Positions 1-8,600 of a stretch of DNA of 39,971 bases are shown here, piece after piece. The stretch lies in NCBI GenBank assembly GCA_025655635.1, contig JAHXIM010000086.1, positions 1 to 39,971 on the forward strand, in the 5' to 3' direction. A program made the translations under genes and the position numbers. The stretch is from a gamma proteobacterium symbiont of Lucinoma myriamae. Its GTDB lineage: Bacteria; Pseudomonadota; Gammaproteobacteria; GRL18. The notes below the pieces were generated by a model that saw only the letters and a list, made by a program, of their open reading frames with translations, was not told where the DNA came from and ran no database searches. Within the stretch, counting starts at the first letter, position 1. The number at the start of each line of letters is the position of its first letter.

Positions 1-40
1 AATTTGATCAGGAACAATAAAATTACAATTAATGTTGTAC

Positions 41-74
41 GATAATCTATCGATTCATGATGATTATCTTTTTT
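41..74 (+). terminator. Putative rho-independent terminator upstream of tRNA-Thr
   Basis: GATAATC (41-47) pairs with GATTATC (62-68). The stem extends by ATC/GAT across a one-base bulge, and six T follow at 69-74. It probably ends a transcript entering from the left of the window. It lies only 36 nt before the tRNA, so the tRNA promoter would have to overlap it, or read-through is normal. Confidence 0.5.
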
Positions 75-109
75 CAGGATCGACTAAATACGTTTGAAGC
101 TTAATAAAA

Positions 110-184
<75 letters not shown>

Positions 185-230
185 GATAAATAACTGTTTG
201 TATAAACTGACTTAATATTGGGGTCGCGTG

Positions 231-1421
231 ATGTCTAAAGAAAAATTTGAACGTACAAAACCGCACGTCAACGTAGGTACAATTGGCCACGTAGACCACG
301 GTAAAACTACATTAACAGCTGCTATTACAAAATGTATGGCCGAAATCCACGGTGGTGAAACCCGTGCATTTGATCAGATTGACTCAGCACCAGAAGAAAA
401 AGCACGTGGTATCACCATTGCCACTTCACACGTTGAATATGAATCAGATGTTCGTCACTACGCGCACGTAGACTGCCCAGGACACGCCGATTATGTTAAA
501 AACATGATCACTGGTGCTGCTCAGATGGATGGTGCGATACTCGTATGTAGCGCAGCAGACGGCCCAATGCCACAAACTCGTGAGCACATCTTATTATCTC
601 GTCAGGTTGGTGTTCCTTATATTCTTGTTTACATGAATAAAGCGGACATGGTTGATGACGAAGAACTCATCGAACTGGTCGAAATGGAAATCCGTGAATT
701 ACTGGATGCCTACGACTTCCCAGGTGATGATACGCCAATTATTGTTGGTTCAGCACTGAAAGCCCTTGAAGGCGACACCAGTGATATCGGTATTCCTTCA
801 ATCGTTAAGCTTGTAGAAGCCATGGATACTTACATTCCAGAGCCTGTGCGTGCCATTGACGGTGACTTCATTATGCCGGTTGAAGACGTATTCTCAATCT
901 CAGGTCGTGGTACTGTGGTAACAGGACGTATTGAGCGCGGTGTCGTTAAAGTCGGTGAAGAAATCGAAATTATCGGTATCAAAGACACTCAGACTACTAC
1001 CTGTACGGGTGTTGAAATGTTCCGTAAACTGCTTGACCAAGGTCAGGCGGGTGACAACGTTGGTGTTCTTCTACGTGGTGTTAAGCGTGAAGACGTTGAA
1101 CGTGGTCAGGTACTTGCTAAGCCAGGTTCCATCACACCTCACACTATCTTCGAAGCAGAAGTTTATGTACTGAGCAAAGAAGAGGGTGGTCGTCATACGC
1201 CTTTCTTCAAAGGCTATCGTCCACAGTTCTACTTCCGTACCACTGACGTAACCGGCGCATGTGAATTACCAGAAGGCGTAGAAATGGTTATGCCAGGTGA
1301 TAACGTACAGATGGTTGTGACTTTGATTGCTCCAATCGCGATGGAAGACGGTTTACGTTTTGCTATTCGTGAAGGTGGCCGTACAGTTGGTGCTGGTGTT
1401 GTTGCTAAGGTTATTGAATAA
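231..1421 (+). CDS. tuf: Elongation factor Tu, copy 1
   Basis: GTPase of 396 aa that delivers aminoacyl-tRNA to the ribosomal A site in the cytoplasm. G1 GHVDHGKT is at residues 19-26, DCPGH at 81-85 and NKAD at 136-139, followed by the two C-terminal beta-barrel domains. The ATG at 231 is used; the GTG directly before it is not needed, since known EF-Tu starts MSKEKFER. It lies between tRNA-Thr and tRNA-Trp, as tufB does in other Gammaproteobacteria. The protein is identical to that of the second tuf at 17946-19136. The DNA differs at only 13 synonymous positions, all near the two ends, which points to gene conversion. Confidence 0.98.
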   Translation: MSKEKFERTKPHVNVGTIGHVDHGKTTLTAAITKCMAEIHGGETRAFDQIDSAPEEKARGITIATSHVEYESDVRHYAHVDCPGHADYVKNMITGAAQMDGAILVCSAADGPMPQTREHILLSRQVGVPYILVYMNKADMVDDEELIELVEMEIRELLDAYDFPGDDTPIIVGSALKALEGDTSDIGIPSIVKLVEAMDTYIPEPVRAIDGDFIMPVEDVFSISGRGTVVTGRIERGVVKVGEEIEIIGIKDTQTTTCTGVEMFRKLLDQGQAGDNVGVLLRGVKREDVERGQVLAKPGSITPHTIFEAEVYVLSKEEGGRHTPFFKGYRPQFYFRTTDVTGACELPEGVEMVMPGDNVQMVVTLIAPIAMEDGLRFAIREGGRTVGAGVVAKVIE

Positions 1422-1516
1422 AATAACCGTAAATATAACGACTATTTATTATAATGACTTTTTTTATATAAAGAATAATCGTTAAAAGCTTCCTGAATAT
1501 AAGCTTTAAATTTCTC

Positions 1517-1547
1517 TGTTTTCTCCTTATAACTTAAGGAGAAAACA
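1517..1547 (+). repeat. 13-bp perfect inverted repeat between tuf and tRNA-Trp
   Basis: TGTTTTCTCCTTA (1517-1529) and TAAGGAGAAAACA (1535-1547) form a perfect 13-bp stem with loop TAACT. No T-run follows on either strand, so it does not look like an intrinsic terminator. A processing hairpin separating the tuf mRNA from the tRNA is a reasonable guess. The right arm contains an AAGGAG, but no gene starts nearby. Confidence 0.7.
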
Positions 1548-1593
1548 AACGAAGCAAATGCCAATCTGCATCGTAGAAATATTATTCAACTCT

Positions 1594-1669
1594 AGGCTAG
1601 TAGCTCAATTGGCAGAGCACCGGTCTCCAAAACCGGGGGTTGGGGGTTCGACTCCCTCCTGGCCTGCCA
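1594..1669 (+). tRNA. trpT: tRNA-Trp (anticodon CCA)
   Basis: Cloverleaf of 76 nt. Acceptor AGGCTAG (1594-1600) pairs with CTGGCCT (1659-1665). The D arm is GCTC/GAGC, the anticodon stem CCGGT/ACCGG with loop CTCCAAA (anticodon CCA), and the T arm GGGGG-TTCGACT-CCCTC. Discriminator G and encoded CCA are at 1666-1669. It decodes UGG. A tRNA-Trp between an EF-Tu gene and secE is a common gammaproteobacterial arrangement. Confidence 0.96.
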
Positions 1670-1682
1670 CTTTATCGGATCT

Positions 1683-1712
1683 AGCACAGCCATAGTAATG
1701 ACTGTGCTTTTT
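1683..1712 (+). terminator. Rho-independent terminator after tRNA-Trp
   Basis: AGCACAG (1683-1689) pairs with CTGTGCT (1702-1708) around a 12-nt loop, and the final T begins a run of five T (1708-1712). It would end the tRNA-Thr/tuf/tRNA-Trp transcript before secE. Confidence 0.65.
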
Positions 1713-1771
1713 CTCGTACAAATAAAAGTCCCGAGATTGATTAAGGACTAAATTAAATATCAGATAATTTA

Positions 1772-2116
1772 ATGGCAGATAAAATAAAATTAATTATTGC
1801 AGTGCTCGTTGTTGCAGCTTCTCTCTTTGTTTACTACACGCAAGATGAAATTTCTGTGTTATACAGAGTTCTTGGTGTGTTTGCAGGGGTTATTATTGCC
1901 TTTCTAATTGCGGCAAAAACTGAAAAAGGTGCGTCAAGCATTGCCTTTGTTCGTTCAGCAGTTGTCGAAATGAAAAAAGTTGTATGGCCAAGCAAGAAAG
2001 AGACAACACAAACAACACTAACAGTTGGAGTTATGGTTGTTATTGTTGGAATTATTCTATGGAGCTTCGATCAGGTGATTGGTTGGGGTGTTCGGTTATT
2101 GACAGGTCAGGGATAA
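1772..2116 (+). CDS. secE: Preprotein translocase subunit SecE
   Basis: Small inner-membrane subunit, 114 aa, that clamps SecY in the SecYEG channel. Three hydrophobic segments are visible at about residues 5-23, 30-47 and 84-103. The conserved cytoplasmic EMKKVVWPSKKET stretch precedes the last helix. The three-helix form is the enterobacterial type (E. coli is 127 aa). No good Shine-Dalgarno stands before the ATG: the nearest AAGGA is about 25 nt away, and an in-frame TAA at 1754-1756 excludes an earlier start. nusG follows after 4 nt, so the pair is an operon. Confidence 0.94.
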   Translation: MADKIKLIIAVLVVAASLFVYYTQDEISVLYRVLGVFAGVIIAFLIAAKTEKGASSIAFVRSAVVEMKKVVWPSKKETTQTTLTVGVMVVIVGIILWSFDQVIGWGVRLLTGQG

Positions 2117-2120
2117 TAAA

Positions 2121-2654
2121 ATGTCATTACGCTGGTATGTAGTACAAGCTTTTTCAGGTTATGAAAAGTCCGTAAAACGTTCTTTAGAAGAGCGTATTAT
2201 TCGTTTTGACATGCAGTCAAAATTTGGTGAAATTCTCGTTCCAACTGAAGAAGTTGTAGAAATGAGAGATGGTAAAAAGCGCCGCAGTGAACGCAAATTC
2301 TTTCCAGGCTATGTACTTGTAGAAATGGAAATGGATGATGATAGCTGGCACCTTGTGAAAGATGCACCAAGGGTGCTTGGTTTCATTGGAGGTAAAAAAG
2401 ATAAGCCCGCACCGATTAGCCAAAAAGAAGTGGACTCAATTCTAAACCGGATTCAGGAAGGCACTGATAAGCCAAAACCTAAGGTTCTATTTGAAGCAGG
2501 CGAATTAGTACGAATTATTGACGGACCATTTAATGACTTCAATGGTGTCGTTGAAGAAGTTGATTACGATAAGAGTAGAATGCGAGTATCAGTGAGTATT
2601 TTCGGTCGTTCAACACCAGTTGATTTACTGTTTATACAGGTAGAAAAAACTTAG
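2121..2654 (+). CDS. nusG: Transcription termination/antitermination protein NusG
   Basis: Elongation factor of 177 aa (E. coli 181) that binds the RNA polymerase clamp with its NGN domain and Rho or S10 with its KOW domain. The N-terminal RWYVVQAFSGYEKSVKRSL and the FFPGYVLVEM stretch mark the NGN domain. GELVRIIDGPFNDFNGVVEEV, starting at about residue 126, is the KOW motif. It lies 4 nt after secE in the conserved secE-nusG operon, which ends at the hairpin at 2709-2739. Confidence 0.97.
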   Translation: MSLRWYVVQAFSGYEKSVKRSLEERIIRFDMQSKFGEILVPTEEVVEMRDGKKRRSERKFFPGYVLVEMEMDDDSWHLVKDAPRVLGFIGGKKDKPAPISQKEVDSILNRIQEGTDKPKPKVLFEAGELVRIIDGPFNDFNGVVEEVDYDKSRMRVSVSIFGRSTPVDLLFIQVEKT

Positions 2655-2708
2655 CGCTAAGAAAATAGCTCGAAGGTTTGTGTAAGACATAAATGCAAAA
2701 AAATTATA

Positions 2709-2748
2709 TAGCGTCATAATTGAGATAATTGTGGCGCTATTGTTGTTT
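2709..2748 (+). terminator. Rho-independent terminator of secE-nusG
   Basis: A 13-bp RNA stem: TAGCGTCATAATT (2709-2721) pairs with AATTGTGGCGCTA (2727-2739), with two G-U pairs and loop GAGAT. TTGTTGTTT follows at 2740-2748. It separates secE-nusG from the L11 operon. Confidence 0.85.
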
Positions 2749-2754
2749 GTCGGG

Positions 2755-2760
2755 TATAAT
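2755..2760 (+). promoter_or_regulatory. Putative rplK promoter, -10 element
   Basis: A consensus TATAAT lies at 2755-2760, directly after the nusG terminator and 95 nt before rplK. The -35 is poor: TGGCGC at 17-bp spacing, or TTGTGG at 2729-2734 with 20-bp spacing. The leader of about 90 nt is where an L1 autoregulatory site would be expected, but I could not identify one. Confidence 0.55.
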
Positions 2761-2855
2761 ATTCGGCTGCATTCACAGGGGAGCTATTAGAGTACGTACG
2801 CTTATATGTTATAGGTGGTCCGTTCATCATAGCGATATACCCAATAGAGGAAACT

Positions 2856-3290
2856 ATGGCTAAGAAAATAGAAGCATATATTAAGTTGCAGGTTGCCGCC
2901 GGCTCTGCAAATCCAAGTCCACCAGTTGGTCCAGCTTTAGGTCAGCATGGTGTGAACATCATGGAATTCTGTAAAGCATTCAACGCCAAGACTGATAGTC
3001 TTGAAAAAGGAATGCCGGTTCCGGTTGTTATTACTGTATTTAACGATCGCAGTTTTACATTTATTACCAAAACTCCACCTGCTGCTGTCCTGCTTAAAAA
3101 AGCGGCCGGCATTAAAAGCGGTTCAGGTGTTCCTAACCGCGATAAAGTGGGCAAAGTAAATCGTGCTCAGCTTGAAGAAATTGCTAACACTAAGATGGAA
3201 GATCTCTCTGCTGCCGATATGGACGCTGCTGTGCGTACAATTGCTGGTACTGCCAGAAGTATGGGCATTGAGACAGAGGGAGTAGAATAA
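2856..3290 (+). CDS. rplK: 50S ribosomal protein L11
   Basis: L11 (144 aa; E. coli 142) binds 23S rRNA at the GTPase-associated centre and is needed for RelA and translation-factor activity. The N-terminal domain has the flexible NPSPPVGPALGQHGVNIMEFCKAFN segment. The C-terminal rRNA-binding domain contains KKAAGIKSGSG and the final TARSMGIE. The start has AGAGGAAACT just upstream. rplA starts 2 nt after the stop. Confidence 0.97.
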   Translation: MAKKIEAYIKLQVAAGSANPSPPVGPALGQHGVNIMEFCKAFNAKTDSLEKGMPVPVVITVFNDRSFTFITKTPPAAVLLKKAAGIKSGSGVPNRDKVGKVNRAQLEEIANTKMEDLSAADMDAAVRTIAGTARSMGIETEGVE

Positions 3291-3292
3291 TT

Positions 3293-3991
3293 ATGACTAA
3301 GTTGTCTAAAAAGAAAAAACTAATCAATGAAAAAGTTGAACTAGGAAAACTCTATGGTTTTAGTGAAGCTGTTGAGTTACTAAAATCTCTGCCCGCTTCT
3401 AAATTTGAAGAGTCGGTTGATATTAGCATTAACCTGGGTATCGATTCTCGTAAATCAGATCAAAATGTACGTGGTGCCTGTGTATTGCCAAATGGTACAG
3501 GTAAAACTGTTCGTGTTGCTGTTTTTGCCCAGGGTGAAAATGCCACTAAAGCAACAGAAGCCGGTGCTGACATCGTTGGTTTTGATGATCTGGCAGCACA
3601 AATCAAAGGCGGTGAGATGAACTTTGATGTTGTTATTGCAACCCCAGATGCTATGCGCGTTGTTGGTCAGCTGGGTCAAATTCTTGGACCACGCGGTCTG
3701 ATGCCGAATCCTAAGGTTGGTACAGTAACTCCTGATGTGGTTACCGCTGTTAATAATGCAAAAGCTGGTCAGGTACGTTTTCGTGCTGATAAAGGCGGTA
3801 TTATTCACTGTTCTATTGGTAAGATTGGTTTTGATGCTTCGGCTTTACAAGGCAATCTGGAAGCTCTGGTTATTGATTTACAAAAAGCAAAACCATCTTC
3901 AGCAAAAGGTATTTACCTTAAGAAGATCAGTGTTTCTACAACACATGGTCCGGGTCTGACTGTTGAACAGTCAAGTATCGCTCTTAAGTAA
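3293..3991 (+). CDS. rplA: 50S ribosomal protein L1
   Basis: L1 (232 aa; E. coli 234) forms the mobile L1 stalk that helps release E-site tRNA and, in known relatives, represses its own L11-operon mRNA. Typical stretches are VDISINLGID, RGACVLPNGTGKTVRVAVFA, GPRGLMPNPKVGTVTPDV and the KGIYLKKISVSTTHGPG end. It is coupled to rplK with a 2-nt gap and preceded by GAGGGAG. A spacer of 315 nt follows. Confidence 0.97.
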   Translation: MTKLSKKKKLINEKVELGKLYGFSEAVELLKSLPASKFEESVDISINLGIDSRKSDQNVRGACVLPNGTGKTVRVAVFAQGENATKATEAGADIVGFDDLAAQIKGGEMNFDVVIATPDAMRVVGQLGQILGPRGLMPNPKVGTVTPDVVTAVNNAKAGQVRFRADKGGIIHCSIGKIGFDASALQGNLEALVIDLQKAKPSSAKGIYLKKISVSTTHGPGLTVEQSSIALK

Positions 3992-4093
3992 GACTTAAAA
4001 ATATTTACCCTGGAAGCAATAAAATGCTTGGGTACAAAGGCTTTGGTTTACCATTATTATAATTTTAAATAATTAATAGTTGGTGGACGTCAA

Positions 4094-4156
4094 AGACCGT
4101 GGGTGAGCATGCTCTTAATAGTTTTTTTTAATAAAAGAAGCCCACGCAGACGGTGT
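4094..4156 (+). promoter_or_regulatory. L10-type ribosomal protein leader
   Basis: AGACCGTGGGTGAGC near 4094-4108 pairs with CCCACGCAGACGGTG at 4141-4155. The pattern is GTGGG/CCCAC, then ACCGT/ACGGT separated by an internal loop holding GCAGA. This matches, from memory, the paired arms of the E. coli rplJ leader, where the L10-(L7/L12) complex binds and represses translation. The intervening hairpin is shorter and AT-rich here. It is 150 nt upstream of rplJ, as expected. Confidence 0.8.
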
Positions 4157-4250
4157 AATTCAAAATGCTCCTCGGATGCTTAAGAAACATCGTTACATGA
4201 TTGCTGACATTTTTACAGTGCTGTAAATTTGCTGGTGATTATCTGAAATC

Positions 4251-4286
4251 TGATGTTTGACTATTCTCCAGAATAGTCAAACATCA
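4251..4286 (+). repeat. 16-bp perfect hairpin immediately upstream of rplJ
   Basis: TGATGTTTGACTATTC (4251-4266) and GAATAGTCAAACATCA (4271-4286) pair perfectly around loop TCCA. It ends 4 nt before the rplJ ribosome-binding site CGAGAGGTGAG (4291-4301). No T-run follows, so it is not a normal terminator. An RNase III processing site or a translation-control element are possible readings. Confidence 0.85.
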
Positions 4287-4306
4287 TAAACGAGAGGTGA
4301 GTTGTA

Positions 4307-4834
4307 GTGGCTTTATCTATTGAAGGTAAAAAAGCGATTGTCGCTGAAGTAGCTGAAATAGCCGCTAATGCGCACTCTGTCGTCGGTGCTGTCTATCAGG
4401 GTATTGAATCAAACGAAATGAACGAGTTACGTGCTAAGGCACGTGCAGACGGTGTTTATCTTCGTGTGGTTAAGAATACCTTAGCTAGACGCGCTGTAGA
4501 GGGAACAGAATTCGAATGTATTCAAAGTGAACTGACCGGTTCTCTGGTTCTTGCTTTTTCGCAAGAAGATCCAGGTGCAGCAGGTCGAGTAATCTCTGAA
4601 TTCGTGAAAGAAAATGACAAGCTGGAAGTAAAAATCGTCTCTATCGGCGGTAAATTACTTGCACCTGAAGATGTTAAAGTGCTTGCTAAGATGCCTACTA
4701 AGGATCAAGCAATCGGCATGTTGATGTCTGTTATGAAAGCACCTATTTCGAAATTCGTTCGTACTCTGGCAGAGCCGCATACAAAACTGGTTCGTACTAT
4801 CGCAGCTGTTCGCGATCAGAAAGAAGCTGGTTAA
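4307..4834 (+). CDS. rplJ: 50S ribosomal protein L10
   Basis: L10 (175 aa; E. coli 165) anchors L7/L12 dimers to the ribosome and represses its own operon with them. The start is GTG at 4307 (MALSIEGKKAIVAEVAEIA), with GAGAGGTGAG upstream. The RVVKNTLARRAVEGTEFE core is conserved. The C-terminal helix (LVRTIAAVRDQKEAG), which binds L12, is present. The extra length is near residues 147-162. A conserved leader precedes it, and a 144-nt spacer with a hairpin separates it from rplL. Confidence 0.96.
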   Translation: MALSIEGKKAIVAEVAEIAANAHSVVGAVYQGIESNEMNELRAKARADGVYLRVVKNTLARRAVEGTEFECIQSELTGSLVLAFSQEDPGAAGRVISEFVKENDKLEVKIVSIGGKLLAPEDVKVLAKMPTKDQAIGMLMSVMKAPISKFVRTLAEPHTKLVRTIAAVRDQKEAG

Positions 4835-4867
4835 GGCTTTTAGCTAACAAAGCTAATATATACGATA

Positions 4868-4889
4868 TGATATTTTATAAAAAATATCA
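4868..4889 (+). repeat. 9-bp hairpin in the rplJ-rplL spacer
   Basis: TGATATTTT (4868-4876) pairs with AAAATATCA (4881-4889) around ATAA. It is AT-rich with no T-run after it, and its role is unknown. Confidence 0.55.
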
Positions 4890-4978
4890 GACTAATTTGA
4901 ATGGTAAACCAACCGGTTATTTAGCTCAGCTTATATAGATAAGTGAGTACAAATAACTTGAAAAATTTGGAGTTAAAA

Positions 4979-5362
4979 ATGGCTGTATCTAAAGACGAAA
5001 TGTTAGAAGCAATTGCTAATATGTCTGTAATGGAAGTTGTTGAACTAGTTGAAGCAATGGAAGAAAAATTTGGTGTAACTGCTGCTGTTGCAGTAGCTGC
5101 TGCTCCTGCTCCTGCTGCTGGCGGTGATGCTGCTGGCGGTGATGCAGAGCAAACTGAATTTAATGTTATTCTTGCTGCGATAGGCGACAAGAAAGTAAAC
5201 GTCATTAAGGCTGTTCGTGCTATCACAGGTCTTGGTCTTAAAGAAGCAAAAGGCATGGTTGACGGTGCACCTGCTGCAGTTAAAGAAGGCGTTGATAAGG
5301 CTGAAGCTGAAGACGTTAAGAAGCAGCTTGAAGAGGCTGGTGCAACTGTCGAACTTAAGTAA
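4979..5362 (+). CDS. rplL: 50S ribosomal protein L7/L12
   Basis: Stalk protein of 127 aa (E. coli 121) present in several copies per ribosome, where it recruits EF-Tu, EF-G and other GTPases. The N-terminal dimerisation helices (SKDEMLEAIANMSVMEVVELVEAMEEKFG) are followed by an Ala/Pro/Gly hinge (AAAPAPAAGGDAAGGDA) and the C-terminal factor-binding domain (EFNVILAAIGDKKVNVIKAVRAITGLGLKEAK). I place the start at the ATG at 4979, with GGAG 8-11 nt upstream; an in-frame ATG 12 codons earlier adds a non-conserved tail. Confidence 0.96.
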   Translation: MAVSKDEMLEAIANMSVMEVVELVEAMEEKFGVTAAVAVAAAPAPAAGGDAAGGDAEQTEFNVILAAIGDKKVNVIKAVRAITGLGLKEAKGMVDGAPAAVKEGVDKAEAEDVKKQLEEAGATVELK

Positions 5363-5389
5363 GACAATGCACTTTTATCGTCCGGCAGT

Positions 5390-5428
5390 TTTTCATTTTT
5401 TGTGAAATTGTCACGGTAAAAATGAAAA
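5390..5428 (+). promoter_or_regulatory. Possible alternative hairpin competing with the rpoB attenuator
   Basis: TTTTCATTTTT (5390-5400) is exactly complementary to AAAAATGAAAA (5418-5428), with an inner GTGA/TCAC pair (5402-5405/5411-5414). Its right arm shares 5424-5428 with the left arm of the next hairpin, so the two structures cannot both form fully. This is an inference from pairing alone. Confidence 0.45.
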
Positions 5429-5459
5429 TGGCCGGTGGTCTTGACCACCGGCCATTTTC
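5424..5459 (+). terminator. Strong hairpin between rplL and rpoB (attenuator-like)
   Basis: GAAAATGGCCGGTGGT (5424-5439) and ACCACCGGCCATTTTC (5444-5459) form a perfect 16-bp, GC-rich stem with loop CTTG. Only CGTTTCT follows, so termination would be partial. E. coli has a partial terminator at the same place, which lowers rpoBC relative to ribosomal protein expression. Confidence 0.8.
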
Positions 5460-5642
5460 CGTTTCTAAATATATGAATTATTTGAATTATCTATCTTGCT
5501 AAATTTTATTTACCAGGGTGAATATTTGAGATAACTCGAATGTGTTAATTAACTCTTATTTTAAGGTTTATCGGCACACACGCTTAAATAGTTGCTATTA
5601 ACCTCAATAGCGACTTTAAACAGAGACTGCTCGGGAATATAA
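5460..5642. promoter_or_regulatory. rpoB leader region
   Basis: These 183 nt after the attenuator contain no gene. The one structure I see is a small hairpin GTTGCTATT (5591-5599)/AATAGCGAC (5606-5614) with one G-U pair. No convincing promoter is visible. The ribosome-binding site (CTCGGGA) is weak. Confidence 0.45.
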
Positions 5643-8600
5643 ATGGCCTATTCATTTACAGAAAAAAAACGTATTCGTAAAAATTTTGGTATATCTAAAG
5701 CGGTTATGGATGTACCTTATCTACTTGCTATACAACTCGATTCATTCCGTAAATTTTTGCAATCTGAAGTTAACCCGGAAGGTAGAAATGAAGTTGGCCT
5801 TGAAGGCGCTTTTAAATCTGTTTTTCCAATTGTCAGTTTTTCAGGTAATGCGGCTCTTGAATACATTAGCTATCGTCTGGGAAAACCTGCATTTGATGAA
5901 AGAGAGTGTCGTACCAGAGGTGTTACCTATTCAGCACCTTTACGAGTTAAGCTGCGCTTAATTATTTATGATAAAGAATCCAGTGCAAAGAACAAGAAAG
6001 TAAAAGATATTCGTGAACAAGAAGTCTTTATGGGCGAAATCCCGTTAATGACAGGCAATGGTACCTTTATTATCAACGGTACTGAGCGGGTAATTGTTTC
6101 TCAGTTACATAGAAGCCCTGGTGTATTCTTTGATCATGATAAGGGTAAGACACACTCATCAGGTAAATTATTATTTAATGCCCGTGTTATTCCATACCGT
6201 GGTTCATGGTTAGATTTTGAGTTCGATCCTAAAGATAACGTTTTTGTTCGTATTGACAGACGTCGTAAATTACCCGCTACTATCCTGCTTAGAGCATTAG
6301 GCTATGAGTCAGAAGAAATTCTGGACATGTTCTTTGATTTTGAAGATTTCAAAATCAAAGCAGAAGGTGCAGAACAAAAACTTATTTCTGAAAGAATGCG
6401 TGGTGAAACCTACAGCTTTGATATCAAAGATGCTAAGGGTAATGTTCTTGTTGAACAAGGTCGTAGAATTACAGCACGTCTGGTTCGTCAAATCGAAAAA
6501 TCTGGTCTGAAATACATAAAAGTTCCACTGGAAATACTGCATGGCAAAGCGCTGGCTAATAATATAGTTGATAGTGAAACCGGTGAAATTATTGCTAATG
6601 CCAATGATGAGATTACTGAAGAGTTATTAGAAAAGATACTTGAAGCTAAGATTTCTAAATTTAAGACAATTTATACTAATGAACTGGATGAAGGTCCGTT
6701 TATTTCAGAAACATTACGTATCGATAATTCAACAACACAGCTTGAAGCTCAAGTTGAAATCTATCGTATGATGCGTCCCGGTGAGCCGCCGACTAAAGAA
6801 GCCGCTGAAGCATTATTTGCTAACCTGTTCTTTACTGATGAACGTTACGATTTATCTGCTGTTGGTCGTATGAAATTCAATCGCCGTATTGGTCGTGAAG
6901 ATCTGACAGGCGAAGGGATTTTATCTAATGATGATATTATTGCTGTTATTAATACCTTACTGGATATTAAAAATGGCAAGGGTATTGTTGATGATATTGA
7001 CCACCTGGGTAACCGTCGTGTACGTAGTGTGGGCGAAATGGCTGAAAACCAGTTCCGTGTTGGACTGGTGCGTGTTGAACGTGCCGTTAAGGAACGTTTA
7101 ACTCTGGCTGAAGCCGATAACCTCATGCCTCAGGAACTGATTAATGCTAAGCCGGTTTCTGCAGCCATTAAAGAGTTCTTTGGTTCCAGCCAGTTATCGC
7201 AATTTATGGATCAAAATAATCCTTTATCAGAGATTACTCACAAACGTCGTGTTTCTGCCTTAGGCCCTGGTGGTTTAACGCGTGAACGTGCCGGTTTTGA
7301 GGTACGTGATGTACATCCAACTCACTATGGTCGTGTCTGTCCTATTGAGACACCAGAGGGACCAAACATTGGTTTGATTAACTCACTGGCAGTGTATGCA
7401 CGTACCAATAACTATGGTTTTCTTGAGTCGCCTTACCGTAAGGTCGTTGACGGAATGTTAACCGATCAAATTGATTATTTATCAGCGATTGATGAATCAG
7501 AATTTGTTATTGCACAGGCGAATGCCACCATTGATGATAATGGACAATTAACCGATGCCATTGTTAATTGTCGTCATTTGAATGAATTTACTACCTATTC
7601 ACCTGACAAAATAAATTATATGGATGTTTCACCCAGACAGATTGTATCGGTGGCCGCCTCAATGATTCCATTCCTGGAACATGATGATGCTAACCGTGCC
7701 TTGATGGGTTCAAACATGCAGCGTCAGGCTGTACCCACATTAAAAGCTGATAAACCATTAGTGGGTACCGGTATGGAGCGTACTGTTGCCATCGACTCTG
7801 GTGTTGCAGCTGTAGCACGTCGTGGTGGTATTATTGATAAAGTAGACGCTTCTCGAATTGTTATTCGAGTTAATGATGATGAGACGCTGCCGGGTGAATC
7901 GGGTGTTGATATCTATAATTTGACCAAATATACGCGTTCAAATCAAAATACCTGTATTAACCAGCGTCCATTAGTGATGCAGGGTGATTTAATTGCCCGT
8001 GGTGATGTGCTTGCTGATGGCCCATCGACTGATATTGGTGAATTGGCGCTTGGTCAGAATATGATGATTGCCTTTATGCCGTGGAATGGATATAACTTTG
8101 AGGATTCAATTCTTATATCCGAAAGAATGGTTGAAGAAGATCGTTTTACCACGATTCATATTGAAGAACTCACTTGTATTGCTCGTGATACCAAATTAGG
8201 TTCTGAAGAAATTACCAGTGATATTCCCAATGTTGGTGAATCAGCACTTGCCAAACTGGATGAGTCGGGCATTGTTTACATTGGCGCTGAAGTCAAAGGC
8301 GGCGACATTCTGGTGGGTAAAGTGACGCCAAAAGGTGAAACACAATTAACTCCGGAAGAAAAATTACTGCGTGCTATCTTTGGTGAAAAAGCATCAGATG
8401 TAAAAGACACTTCACTGCGTGTATCAGGCAGTAAAGTCGGAACCATCATTGATGTACAGGTTTTCACTCGTGATGGTCTGGAAAAAGACGCACGTGCCAA
8501 GTCTATTGAAGAAGATGCTCTGGTCGCTGTACGTAAAGACATGAAGGATCAATTCCGTATTGTTGAAATAGACACTTATAGCCGTGTAGAGCGTATTTTA

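Larger units (their letters stand above)
3992..4306. promoter_or_regulatory. rplA-rplJ spacer (315 nt): leader and hairpins, no gene
   Basis: In order, I see a bulged hairpin TACCC...AAGC/GCTT-GGGTA around 4005-4034, a TATAAT at 4058-4063 without a convincing -35, the L10-type leader core at 4094-4156, a TTTACAG-TG-CTGTAAA palindrome around 4213-4228, and a perfect 16-bp hairpin at 4251-4286. It holds no credible reading frame. Confidence 0.7.

Noticed and set aside
2761..2855. L1-binding operator in the rplK leader
   Set aside because: It is expected from E. coli, but I could not align the region to the rRNA mimic with any confidence.
6845..7126. Antisense frame of 93 aa within rpoB, and similar antisense frames in tuf, rpoC, fusA and rpsC
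   Set aside because: They are mirrors of strongly coding sequence, with low-complexity Ser/Arg-rich or Phe/Ile-rich composition and no start signals.
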